Made by a program: the position numbers and the translations under genes
Notes under the pieces: model-generated
Database searches by the model: none
The model's input: the letters and a program-made list of their open reading frames with translations, nothing else
Told to the model about the DNA's origin: nothing
Shown here: piece by piece, positions 15,099 through 21,391 of the stretch
Layout: each line of letters opens with the position of its first letter
Position numbering within the stretch: the stretch's first letter is position 1
Assembly: GCA_947588325.1 (NCBI GenBank)
Contig: CANPYH010000008.1
Coordinates: forward strand, 1-21,391
Origin: an uncultured Clostridia bacterium
Lineage (GTDB): Bacteria > Bacillota > Clostridia > Christensenellales > Pumilibacteraceae
Length of the DNA: 21,391 bases
Direction: 5' to 3'

Positions 15099-16262
15099 TT
15101 ACGCTCTTGTCGACTTGTAGTATTGTGATACGAGCTTGACGAAGTTTTTGGAGGAGAAAACGAGTACGCCCGCAACGATGGTTATAAGCATGTCGACAAA
15201 CACAAAGGAGTTGTAGGACAGGCTATATACCAGCGCGTTCATCTCTCCCGCATATGCGGCAAAGGCGAACACGCCCGAAAGAACGTGCGTAACAAACCTG
15301 AACGAACAAGCGACGATTGCGCCGAGCGCGAACTTAACCTGCGGCACCTTATCCATTGCCTTGATAGAGGCGAATATACCCGCAAGTCCGATGAATGCGA
15401 AGGCGATGGGGTAGTCGAGCAGGAATTGCGCGGGGTGTATGATGAAGGGGTCCTGAACGGCTTGGAGAAGTCCGTATATAATGCCCGCAAATATGCCCTT
15501 CCTGATTCCGAACATATACGAATATACCATGAGCGGAAGGAGGGATACAAGCGTGACCGAGCCGCCTTGTGGCAGTTGGAAGATCTTGATATAGGAGAGA
15601 GCGAAGGAGAGAGCGATACATATTGCGCCGTATGCTATCGTCTTGGTATCGAAGCCCTTTTTGCCGCCCTTGCCGAGGAAAATAGCAAATATCGCGAGAA
15701 GGACAATCAGCGCGCCCATGCTTATGTAAAGTCCGAGATTGCTGACCGAGGCGGTATCGCTGTTATAGTAACCGTCATGCGAAATGTTCGCCGCATAATA
15801 CATGCCGATAAGAATCGACGCAACGACGAAGGACGCGAGGATAAGCACTCCGCATATCCACCCGACGATCTTGAAAGCCTTGCGCTTGAACTTATAGATA
15901 ATACAGAGCAGAATTGCGCTTACAAGAACGATTGCGCAGGCAATGGCGAGGGGCACCAATACGTGCGAAATCAAATCGGCGTGATTGATGTAGTTTTCGT
16001 CGGCATAAACAAGGCTGAAGTGTTTGGTAATTTCCAGCACGAGCATTAAGATACCGAATGCGGCTGCGTATATAACCGAGCCGATCAGGGCTATTTTTGC
16101 GAACTTGCCGAAGTCCTCTCTGTCAAAAAGCAGGAAAATAACTGCGACGAGCGCAAGCCCGATTACGACGCCGATAGTGACCCATATCGCCATCGGCTCG
16201 ATAGTGTCCGCGGCATACACGGGTGCCGTGGAACCTTCCAAAAGTACGGATATGTCTGCCAT
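15099..16262 (-). CDS. thiT: ThiT-type thiamine transporter S-component with extra N-terminal membrane region
   Basis: The product has 387 residues. The last 185 (about 203-387) form a full ThiT/YuaJ domain, the substrate-binding part of an energy-coupling-factor importer for thiamine, with LPQGGSVTLVSLLPL (230 on) and the HPAQFLLDYPIAF motif (276-288) that lines the ligand pocket. The first 200 residues hold about five more hydrophobic helices (near 25-46, 57-78, 97-123, 133-156, 176-196) of no family I recognise; the usual ThiT is about 190 residues. No ECF ATPase or T-component is nearby, as expected for shared-module systems. ATG 16262 is chosen: AAGGAG precedes it, and the longer frame to 16325 would run through the terminator hairpin. 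A TPP riboswitch precedes it. Confidence 0.88.
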   Translation of the reverse strand: MADISVLLEGSTAPVYAADTIEPMAIWVTIGVVIGLALVAVIFLLFDREDFGKFAKIALIGSVIYAAAFGILMLVLEITKHFSLVYADENYINHADLISHVLVPLAIACAIVLVSAILLCIIYKFKRKAFKIVGWICGVLILASFVVASILIGMYYAANISHDGYYNSDTASVSNLGLYISMGALIVLLAIFAIFLGKGGKKGFDTKTIAYGAICIALSFALSYIKIFQLPQGGSVTLVSLLPLMVYSYMFGIRKGIFAGIIYGLLQAVQDPFIIHPAQFLLDYPIAFAFIGLAGIFASIKAMDKVPQVKFALGAIVACSFRFVTHVLSGVFAFAAYAGEMNALVYSLSYNSFVFVDMLITIVAGVLVFSSKNFVKLVSQYYKSTRA

Positions 16263-16279
16263 AACCGATCTCCTTCGGG

Positions 16280-16313
16280 AAAAAGCAAAGACCGCTTCAA
16301 AAGGGAGCGGTCT
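16280..16313 (-). terminator. Terminator hairpin in the thiT leader (riboswitch expression platform)
   Basis: On the minus strand an 8-bp perfect stem (AGACCGCT with AGCGGTCT; 16306-16313 and 16289-16296) with a 9-base loop is followed by TTGCTTTTTC. It stands between the TPP aptamer and the thiT ribosome site, where ligand binding would favour termination. GGGAAAGC at the aptamer's 3' edge could pair with the T-rich GCTTTTTCCC as an anti-terminator; this is inferred. Confidence 0.7.
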
Positions 16314-16340
16314 GATTGCATGCAAAAAAATTTACAATCT

Positions 16341-16431
16341 CGCTTTCCCTACGCGGGTACTGACCCACAGGTTCAAAGGGACCTTTATCTGCGATAAAAT
16401 CTCAGCCGCGCATTTGCGGCGCCCCTAAGCG
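16341..16431 (-). promoter_or_regulatory. TPP riboswitch (THI element)
   Basis: The minus strand holds the conserved core of the TPP aptamer in order: GGGGCGCC, CTGAGA, CCCTTTGAACCTG, then GCGTAGGGAA. The closing helix P1 can be made by CGCTT (16431-16427) with AAGCG (16345-16341). The aptamer is followed by a terminator hairpin and thiT, so thiamine uptake should be shut off when TPP is plentiful. Confidence 0.95.
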
Positions 16432-16436
16432 TCCTT

Positions 16437-16466
16437 ATTGTATAACTAAACGCTTATAAAAGTCAA
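16437..16466 (-). promoter_or_regulatory. Promoter of thiT
   Basis: On the minus strand TTGACT (16466-16461) and TACAAT (16442-16437) are 18 bases apart. The expected start, 16430-16431, coincides with the first bases of riboswitch helix P1, so the transcript begins with the aptamer. Confidence 0.7.
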
Positions 16467-16480
16467 TTGTTTTTCCGCCC

Positions 16481-16509
16481 TTGACAACGGAAAATATTAT
16501 CGCTATACT
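16481..16509 (+). promoter_or_regulatory. Sigma-A promoter of the thiamine pyrophosphokinase gene, placed for a leaderless mRNA
   Basis: TTGACA (16481-16486) and TATACT (16504-16509) are exactly 17 bases apart. The ATG at 16516 is seven bases after the last T of the -10 box, which is the normal place of the first transcribed base. There is no ribosome site between. Confidence 0.85.
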
Positions 16510-16515
16510 TTAAGT

Positions 16516-17133
16516 ATGGACGAGAAAATCTGCCGTGAGGGAATATGTCATATAGTTTGCGCGGGCGAGCGTGCGCCGCTCTACATTGTCCGCGCTCCGT
16601 CCGACTTCTTGATAGCCGCCGACGCGGGGCTGAAGTATCTCCGAGAGGTCGGCATCGAGCCCGATCTGATTTTGGGCGACTTCGACTCCCTCGGTTATGT
16701 GCCTGATGAGCCGAGTACATTGCGTCTTAACCCCATCAAGGACGAGACCGACGCTTTCGCCGCCGCAGTGGAGGGACTTAAAAGAGGATATCGCAACTTT
16801 TTGATATATTGCGCACTCGGCGGGAGGCTTTCGCACACGCTTGCAAATATCCACACGCTGTCATATCTGCATAATAACGGCGCGGAGGCAAAGATAATCG
16901 GCGAGAAAACGGGGCTGTTTATAATCAGGCAGAGCGCGTCGATTGCGGCGGGCGAGTATATGTCTTTGATACCGATCGGCGGCGCGGCAGAGGTAATAAT
17001 CGAGAATTGCAAATACAGTGGCACGTTTAAGCTGACTACGCGCGACAGCCTCGGCGTCAGCAACGAACCGCTGAATGGGGCAAAGGTCACGGTTATAAGC
17101 GGCGAAGTGCTCGTTATTACCGAGAGAAAATAA
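16516..17133 (+). CDS. thiN: Thiamine pyrophosphokinase
   Basis: A 205-residue enzyme transferring pyrophosphate from ATP to thiamine to give TPP. The N-terminal catalytic domain shows AADAGLKYL, the PDLILGDFDSLG acidic motif, KDETDAFAA and ALGGRLSHTLANI; the C-terminal thiamine-binding beta domain ends with SLGVSNEPL and a run of short strands. Length fits the family. It diverges from thiT, so uptake and activation are neighbours, and its product is the ligand of the riboswitch on the other strand; the gene itself has no riboswitch. The ATG lies at the predicted transcript start and has no Shine-Dalgarno sequence. A strong hairpin terminator follows. Confidence 0.93.
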   Translation: MDEKICREGICHIVCAGERAPLYIVRAPSDFLIAADAGLKYLREVGIEPDLILGDFDSLGYVPDEPSTLRLNPIKDETDAFAAAVEGLKRGYRNFLIYCALGGRLSHTLANIHTLSYLHNNGAEAKIIGEKTGLFIIRQSASIAAGEYMSLIPIGGAAEVIIENCKYSGTFKLTTRDSLGVSNEPLNGAKVTVISGEVLVITERK

Positions 17134-17154
17134 TACAAGAATAAAGTGCATAGA

Positions 17155-17186
17155 AAAAGCGGCGCGAACTATATCGCGCCGCTTTT
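17155..17186. terminator. Bidirectional intrinsic terminator between thiN and serA
   Basis: A perfect 13-bp inverted repeat (17155-17167 with 17174-17186) rich in GC, with a 6-base ACTATA loop, is flanked by A-run and T-run, so it works for thiN on the plus strand and serA on the minus strand. Confidence 0.92.
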
Positions 17187-17200
17187 ACGTTTGAAGATTG

Positions 17201-18364
17201 TCAGATAACTCTGCATCTGATTATGCCGTCCAAAGCGGTAAGGGAGCCGACGAGGTCGTCGGTAACGGGCTCCGTCGTATCGATAATCGCATAGGCAAAG
17301 TCGCCTCTCGACTGGCTGACGAAGTTCTCGATATTGATATTCTCTTCGTGGATTGCGTCGGTAATCTTTGCAAGCACGCCCTTTTCGTTTTTGTGGATAA
17401 CGGTAACGCGGCTTGCGCCCTGTCTTACGGCGTTGCATGCGGGGAAGTTGACGGAGTTGGTGATATTGCCGTTTTCGAGGAAGTCTTTAAGCTCTGCTAC
17501 AGCCATAACAGCGCAGTTGTCCTCCGCTTCGGGAGTGGACGCGCCGAGATGGGGAAGAGTAATAACGCCGTCCACGCCGATGAGCTTATCGGAGGGGAAG
17601 TCGGTTACATATCTCGAAAGCGTGCCATTGCCGAGCGCTTCGAGGATGGCGTCGCTGTCCGCAAGTTCGCCGCGGGCAAGGTTGACTATTGCCGAACCCT
17701 TCTTCATCTTTGCGATATTTGCCGCATTGATGGTGTTCTTGGTGCTCTCCATATACGGAACGTGTATAGTCACGAAATCGCTGTTTTCCATAAGGCTGTC
17801 GAGGTCGGCAACTACGCTCACTCTCGAGTCGAGACGAAGAGCGTTTGCGGTGGTGAGGTAGGGGTCATAGCCGATGACGTTCATGCCCAGACCGAGAGCC
17901 GCATTCGCAACGAGAATACCGATTGCGCCGAGACCTATAACGCCGAGCGTCTTACCGAGTATCTCTCTGCCGACAAAGGCCTTTTTCCCGCTCTCGACGA
18001 GTTTGCCGACTTCCGCGCCCTTTCCTTTGAGCGTCTCCGTCCACTTGATACCGTCCGAGATCTTTCTTCCGCACATAAGCAATGCGGCGATAACGAGTTC
18101 CTTGACCGCGTTGGCATTTGCGCCCGGGGTGTTAAATACCACAACGCCGCGTTTTGCGTATTCGGCGACGGGGATATTGTTAGTACCCGCGCCTGCACGC
18201 GCAACGGCGAGAACGCTCTCGGGAAGCGCATAGTCGTGCATTGCGAAGGAACGCACTATAATCGCGTCGGGGGAGGCGGATTCGGTGGTGAACTCATAAT
18301 CCGCTTTGAGTTTGTTTTCCGCGATCTTGCTGATGTTGTTCAGAGCAAGTATTGTCTTTTTCAT
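17201..18364 (-). CDS. serA: D-3-phosphoglycerate dehydrogenase, short ACT-domain form
   Basis: A 387-residue NAD-dependent enzyme for the first step of serine synthesis, oxidising 3-phosphoglycerate. The nucleotide-binding loop GLGAIG (144-149), the substrate arginine in NLARGEL (R231), and the catalytic histidine in LPHLGAST (H272) are visible, and a C-terminal ACT domain (about 319-387) probably binds serine for feedback inhibition. The segment where most family members have the D-V-F-x-x-E-P catalytic glutamate reads VTDFPSDK instead, so the acid of the charge relay is displaced or replaced (D255 is a candidate). It follows serC by 19 bases with a GGAG ribosome site and ends at a strong terminator. 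Confidence 0.92.
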   Translation of the reverse strand: MKKTILALNNISKIAENKLKADYEFTTESASPDAIIVRSFAMHDYALPESVLAVARAGAGTNNIPVAEYAKRGVVVFNTPGANANAVKELVIAALLMCGRKISDGIKWTETLKGKGAEVGKLVESGKKAFVGREILGKTLGVIGLGAIGILVANAALGLGMNVIGYDPYLTTANALRLDSRVSVVADLDSLMENSDFVTIHVPYMESTKNTINAANIAKMKKGSAIVNLARGELADSDAILEALGNGTLSRYVTDFPSDKLIGVDGVITLPHLGASTPEAEDNCAVMAVAELKDFLENGNITNSVNFPACNAVRQGASRVTVIHKNEKGVLAKITDAIHEENINIENFVSQSRGDFAYAIIDTTEPVTDDLVGSLTALDGIIRCRVI

Positions 18365-18383
18365 ATTTGTCTCCGTTTAAGTG

Positions 18384-19460
18384 TTATTTGTTTTCGAGTT
18401 CGAATTTCTTCATGAATTCGATGAGCGCCTTAACGCCTTCGACGGGCATAGCGTTATAAATGCTTGCTCTCATACCGCCGACAAGCCTGTGCCCTTTGAG
18501 GGATACGAGACCGGCTTTGGAAGCCTCTGCGACGAATTTTGCGTCGAGTTCCGCGCTCGGCGATACGAAGGGCACGTTCATTATCGAACGGTCCTCTTTC
18601 GCCACCTTGTTGGTATAGAAGGAGGAGTTGTCGATAAAGTCGTAAAGCATAGCCGCCTTTTCGACGTCCGTCTTGTGCATAGCCTTAACGCCGCCGTTAT
18701 CCTTGAGGTATTGGAATACTTCCATGGCGACGTACGTCGACCAGCAGGGAGGAGTGTTATAGAGGCTCTTTTCCTTGGTCTGCGTGGACCACTTGAGCAT
18801 GGTCGGACAGATGGGAAGGGCTCTGTCCTGAAGATCCTTGCGGACGATAACAATGGTTACGCCTGCGGGTCCGACGTTCTTCTGTGCGCCCGCATAGATA
18901 ACACCGAACTTGGAAACGTCCACTTCCTCGCTGAGTATGCTCGAGCTCATGTCGGCTACGAGGGGAACGTCTCCCGTCTCGGGCACATAAGAGAAGTGCG
19001 AACCGAAAATGGTGTTGTTGAAGCAGATATGCACATAGTCGGCGTCTGCACGGAAGTCGGCAGCGGTGACTTTGGGAATATATGTAAAGTTCTTGTCTTC
19101 GCTCGAAGCTACGCAAACGGCGTCGGTATATTTACCGGCTTCCTTGAACGCCTTCTTCGCGAAGTTACCCGTTACAAGATAATCGGCTTTCTTGTTTACG
19201 GTAAGGTTAAGAGGCACGGCTTCGAACTGCGTGGAAGCGCCGCCCTGAACGAAGATAATGTCGTAATCTTCGGGGACGGAAAGAAGTTCGCGAAGCAGGC
19301 TCTCTGCCTTATCGTTGATTTCCTGATAGGGCTTCGAACGGTGGCTCATTTCCATGACGCTCATGCCTGTGCCGTTATAGTCGGTCAGCTGAGCTTTCAC
19401 TTTTTCGAGTACGGGGAGCGGGAGCATGGAAGGACCCGCAGAAAAGTTGTAAACTCTCAT
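18384..19460 (-). CDS. serC: Phosphoserine aminotransferase
   Basis: A 358-residue PLP-dependent class V aminotransferase making phosphoserine from 3-phosphohydroxypyruvate and glutamate. The start MRVYNFSAGPSMLP is typical, followed by GTGMSVMEMSHRS, the QGGASTQFE phosphate-binding loop near 72-80, VADMSSSILS, and the PLP lysine in YAGAQKNVGPAG (K194). First gene of the serC-serA operon; a third step enzyme (serB) is not seen. A GGAG ribosome site stands before the ATG at 19460. The upstream promoter lies inside a perfect inverted repeat that may be a repressor site. Confidence 0.96.
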   Translation of the reverse strand: MRVYNFSAGPSMLPLPVLEKVKAQLTDYNGTGMSVMEMSHRSKPYQEINDKAESLLRELLSVPEDYDIIFVQGGASTQFEAVPLNLTVNKKADYLVTGNFAKKAFKEAGKYTDAVCVASSEDKNFTYIPKVTAADFRADADYVHICFNNTIFGSHFSYVPETGDVPLVADMSSSILSEEVDVSKFGVIYAGAQKNVGPAGVTIVIVRKDLQDRALPICPTMLKWSTQTKEKSLYNTPPCWSTYVAMEVFQYLKDNGGVKAMHKTDVEKAAMLYDFIDNSSFYTNKVAKEDRSIMNVPFVSPSAELDAKFVAEASKAGLVSLKGHRLVGGMRASIYNAMPVEGVKALIEFMKKFELENK

Positions 19461-19491
19461 ATTTGCATCTCCAATGTTAAAATTCCGTTAA

Positions 19492-19520
19492 ATTATACAC
19501 CCTTAAAACTTTTTTGACAA
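19492..19520 (-). promoter_or_regulatory. Sigma-A promoter of serC-serA
   Basis: On the minus strand TTGTCA (19520-19515) and TATAAT (19497-19492) are 17 bases apart, giving a start near 19485 and a leader of about 25 bases with a GGAG ribosome site. Confidence 0.8.
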
Positions 19521-19531
19521 CTGTTTAAGGG
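19500..19531. repeat. 8-bp inverted repeat around the serC -35 box, operator-like
   Basis: CCCTTAAA (19500-19507) and TTTAAGGG (19524-19531) are perfect complements 16 bases apart, 24 bases centre to centre, roughly two helix turns. The serC -35 box lies between the arms and one arm lies in the spacer. No T-run follows, so it does not look like a terminator. A dimeric regulator site is inferred. Confidence 0.5.
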
Positions 19532-19602
19532 CTAACACGGTAAATTGTTCGTTATCGGATTTGTGCGAAGTATAAAAATAACCGTAATTACCCCGCTACG
19601 CA

Positions 19603-19631
19603 TTGACATTATGGCGGAAATGTTTTATAAT
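19603..19631 (+). promoter_or_regulatory. Consensus sigma-A promoter of the coiled-coil protein gene
   Basis: TTGACA (19603-19608) and TATAAT (19626-19631) are perfect with a 17-base spacer. Transcription should begin near 19638, leaving a leader of about 35 bases with GAGGG at 19661-19665. Confidence 0.85.
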
Positions 19632-19672
19632 CAAAAGGCGTTCGGGTAATGAGAACGAAAGAGGGAACAGAG

Positions 19673-20266
19673 ATGAGCAAAAGCAAATCCGAAATGACGG
19701 ACGACGAGATATTCGACAGAATAATTAACGGCGGGGACAGCGGACTGACCGAAGAGATCGGCTCCGACGCGCTCTCCGCGAAGATAGACGGTCTGTGCAC
19801 GGAGATACGGCAGCTCCGCGACCAGATGTACACTTTGAGCATGGCAAACGTTTCCGAGGGCGGCAAGGCGACGGTGGAGAGTTATAATAAGCTCATTGTC
19901 GCCATGCTCGCGGATATCAAGAAGTCCATATCGTCACTGCTTATGCGCAAGCTTCAGGACGATAAAAAATACAAGTCGCTGATGAATGAGGTTTCCGAGA
20001 TAAAAGAGAGGCTGGCTGCGCACGAAAAGGCTCGCGAGGAGACGGCGCGTTTGCTCGGTGAAATAGCCGCTAAAACGGGCGAGAGGACGGTTGGCGACGC
20101 CGACTCTGCCGAAGCCGCCGCGACCGACGTCGATTCGGCTGTGGAGAGCATAGAGGCGACTATCGGCGAAATCGGCGAGAACTCAGACGAGGATATAGAA
20201 ACTTCCATAGCACGGCTCAAAGAGGAACTGTCGCGCATGGTGGGCATAATAGACGGCGACGAATAA
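19673..20266 (+). CDS. Acidic coiled-coil protein, not recognised
   Basis: I do not recognise this 197-residue protein. It has no membrane helix, signal peptide or enzyme motif. After a polar start come a short helix (DDEIFDRII), then long charged helices with heptad character (about 35-60 and 70-135, for example DGLCTEIRQLRDQM and LMNEVSEIKERLAAHEKA), an acidic alanine-rich linker, and a closing helix (DIETSIARLKEELSRM). It should be a soluble, oligomeric, strongly acidic protein, perhaps an adaptor. The ATG at 19673 is chosen because GAGGG ends seven bases upstream; an ATG at 19649 has only a weak site. It has a perfect promoter and its own terminator, so it is a single-gene unit with likely solid expression. 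Confidence 0.75.
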   Translation: MSKSKSEMTDDEIFDRIINGGDSGLTEEIGSDALSAKIDGLCTEIRQLRDQMYTLSMANVSEGGKATVESYNKLIVAMLADIKKSISSLLMRKLQDDKKYKSLMNEVSEIKERLAAHEKAREETARLLGEIAAKTGERTVGDADSAEAAATDVDSAVESIEATIGEIGENSDEDIETSIARLKEELSRMVGIIDGDE

Positions 20267-20305
20267 CTATTACGACGAATAACAATTACATAGCGCAAGT
20301 AGCGT

Positions 20306-20332
20306 AGCGTCCCGAAGCGGGCGCTTCTTTTT
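20306..20332 (+). terminator. Intrinsic terminator after the coiled-coil gene
   Basis: AGCG-T-CCCG (20306-20314) pairs with CGGGCGCT (20318-20325) with one bulged T, followed by TCTTTTT. A competing shorter stem, GAAGC with GCTTC around GGGC, uses the same T-run. The following 96 bases up to murA show no clear promoter. Confidence 0.7.
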
Positions 20333-20428
20333 CGACCTTTTTCCTTTCCTTCGGCAGTTGATGCACTTTTGGCGGATTTTCCGCATAGCATAGAGTATCG
20401 ATAAGGTATTCTCGGAGTGCGGGAAAAT

Positions 20429-21391
20429 ATGGAAGAAGATATATTCGTGATAAACGGCGGCAATCGACTTTCGGGAGAGGTGGAGATACATGCGGCGAAG
20501 AACGCCGTACTCCCGCTTATAGCCTGCTGCATAATCGTTAAAGGCGAGGTGGTAATAGAGGACTGCGAACCGCTTACCGACGTACTCGCCATGCTCGGCA
20601 TAATCAGAAGTCTCGGCGGAGATTACATATTCGAGGGGAACAATCTCACCGTCAATTGCAAGAAAGCCAACGGTCGGACGGTAGGCTCGGCATTGACAAC
20701 CTCCCTCCGCTCATCCGTATTCATACTCGGTGCGCTCTGTGCGAGGAATAAGTATGCCGAAATCAGCTACCCCGGCGGCTGCGATATCGGCGTTCGTCCC
20801 ATAGACATTCACCTCGACGGGTTGAGATCTCTCGGAGTTAAGGTGGAAGAGGAGGACGGCAAGATTGTTTGCGACGGACGGAGAATGCATTCGGGCACCG
20901 TGCTTATGGCGTTCCCGAGCGTAGGCGCGACGGAAAATCTCATGATAGCGGCGGCGACGACGGAGGGGCGGACCGTCCTGCATAACGCTGCCGAGGAGCC
21001 CGAGATAGTGGACTTGCAGAATTTTATCAACGCTCTCGGCGGGAAAGTACACGGTGCGGGGACGGGAACCATTATAATAGACGGGGTAAAGAGCCTGCAC
21101 GGCGGCGTATATAAGCCCATATCGGACAGAATAGCGGCGGGAACTTATCTCGTCGCGGGAGCAATGTGCGGCGGTAACGTCACCGTTCGCGGCGTGCGTT
21201 CGGATCATCTCCTTGCGCTCACGGCAAAACTTCGCGCGGCGGGAGTGCGGGTTATTGAGCGCACCGAGAGCGTTACGGTGGAAAGCGACGGCAACACGCT
21301 TATGCTCCGTAAGGTTGATACTCAACCGTATCCCGGCTTTCCCACCGACCTTCAAGCACCCGAAATGGCTATGATGGCGTCGTCGAAAGGG
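20429..21391 (+). CDS. murA: UDP-N-acetylglucosamine 1-carboxyvinyltransferase MurA, 5' part
   Basis: The window contains 321 codons of an expected 415 to 420; the end is cut off. MurA adds enolpyruvate to UDP-GlcNAc, the first committed step of peptidoglycan synthesis, in the cytoplasm. K24-N25 in HAAKNAVLPL, the catalytic cysteine C118 in YPGGCDIGVRPID (a cysteine form, hence expected to be fosfomycin-sensitive), VGATENLMIAA and YPGFPTDLQAP match the family. The ATG at 20429 gives the usual short N-terminus; CGGAG lies 11 bases before it, a rather distant ribosome site. It is separated from the main wall operon by five genes. Firmicutes often carry two MurA paralogs, so MurA1 versus MurA2 cannot be told. 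Confidence 0.95.
   Translation, partial: MEEDIFVINGGNRLSGEVEIHAAKNAVLPLIACCIIVKGEVVIEDCEPLTDVLAMLGIIRSLGGDYIFEGNNLTVNCKKANGRTVGSALTTSLRSSVFILGALCARNKYAEISYPGGCDIGVRPIDIHLDGLRSLGVKVEEEDGKIVCDGRRMHSGTVLMAFPSVGATENLMIAAATTEGRTVLHNAAEEPEIVDLQNFINALGGKVHGAGTGTIIIDGVKSLHGGVYKPISDRIAAGTYLVAGAMCGGNVTVRGVRSDHLLALTAKLRAAGVRVIERTESVTVESDGNTLMLRKVDTQPYPGFPTDLQAPEMAMMASSKG

Noticed and set aside
16263..16325. An upstream start for thiT at 16325
   Set aside because: These codons coincide with the riboswitch's terminator hairpin and the ribosome site of the ATG at 16262.
17198..18415. A 405-codon open frame on the plus strand opposite serA
   Set aside because: serA on the minus strand is a complete, motif-perfect enzyme with promoter and terminator. 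The antisense frame lacks any recognisable domain and arises from GC-rich codon use.
18381..19517. A 378-codon open frame on the plus strand opposite serC
   Set aside because: Same reasoning: serC is full length with the PLP lysine, and the antisense product has no domain and would start in the serA/serC gap without support.
20333..20428. A promoter directly before murA
   Set aside because: TTGATG at 20358 and TAGCAT at 20386 are too far apart (22 bases), and other pairs match poorly.
1..21391. CRISPR arrays, insertion sequences, prophage genes, tRNA or rRNA
   Set aside because: No regularly spaced repeats, transposase or integrase motifs, terminal inverted repeats, phage structural genes or cloverleaf/rRNA signatures were noticed on reading both strands.

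Overview
The window reads as a chromosomal housekeeping segment of an uncultured Firmicute, most likely class Clostridia. Support: the secG-rnr pair and the division/wall gene order mraZ-rsmH-ftsL-ftsI-murE-mraY-murD-ftsW; an AbrB/GAF regulator of the SpoVT type and a PASTA-bearing class B PBP (a spore-former repertoire); a MurE with the DNPR motif that predicts meso-diaminopimelate peptidoglycan; and near-consensus TTGACA/TATAAT promoters with AGGAGG-type ribosome sites. No phage, transposon, CRISPR array, rRNA or tRNA was seen.

Layout. 1-2180 (+): the 3' part of a surface-type protein built of Listeria/Bacteroides (Flg_new) repeats, directly followed by a DEDDh exonuclease; both end at a bidirectional terminator. 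2254-3127 (-): DUF1934 (YwiB-like) and a NimA-like flavin-binding protein. 3220-6120 (+): spoVT, secG and rnr. 6213-15094 (+): a mraZ promoter with 10-bp-phased GG motifs, then the wall/division operon, with murF and murG missing. 15099-16262 (-): a ThiT thiamine S-component with an extra five-helix N-terminal region behind a TPP riboswitch, tail to tail with ftsW. 16516-17133 (+): thiamine pyrophosphokinase, divergent from thiT. 17201-19460 (-): serC-serA, the first two pathway-specific steps from 3-phosphoglycerate toward serine. 19673-20266 (+): an unrecognised acidic coiled-coil protein. 20429-21391 (+): murA, cut by the window edge.

How they work together. MurA makes the first committed UDP-sugar precursor; MurD and MurE add D-Glu and meso-DAP; MraY moves the precursor onto the lipid carrier; FtsW and the class B PBP polymerise and cross-link at the septum; FtsL is their presumed scaffold; MraZ is the operon's regulator. 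ThiT imports thiamine and thiamine pyrophosphokinase makes TPP, which is sensed by the riboswitch in front of thiT, a closed loop.

The most notable signal is in initiation regions. thiN, spoVT and the DUF1934 gene have a clear -10 element placed so that transcription should start at or within about three bases of the start codon, and none has a Shine-Dalgarno sequence; murD is a weaker fourth case. This suggests leaderless mRNAs in a genome whose other genes mostly have good ribosome sites. Several start codons were set downstream of the longest open frame because the upstream part holds the promoter or riboswitch.
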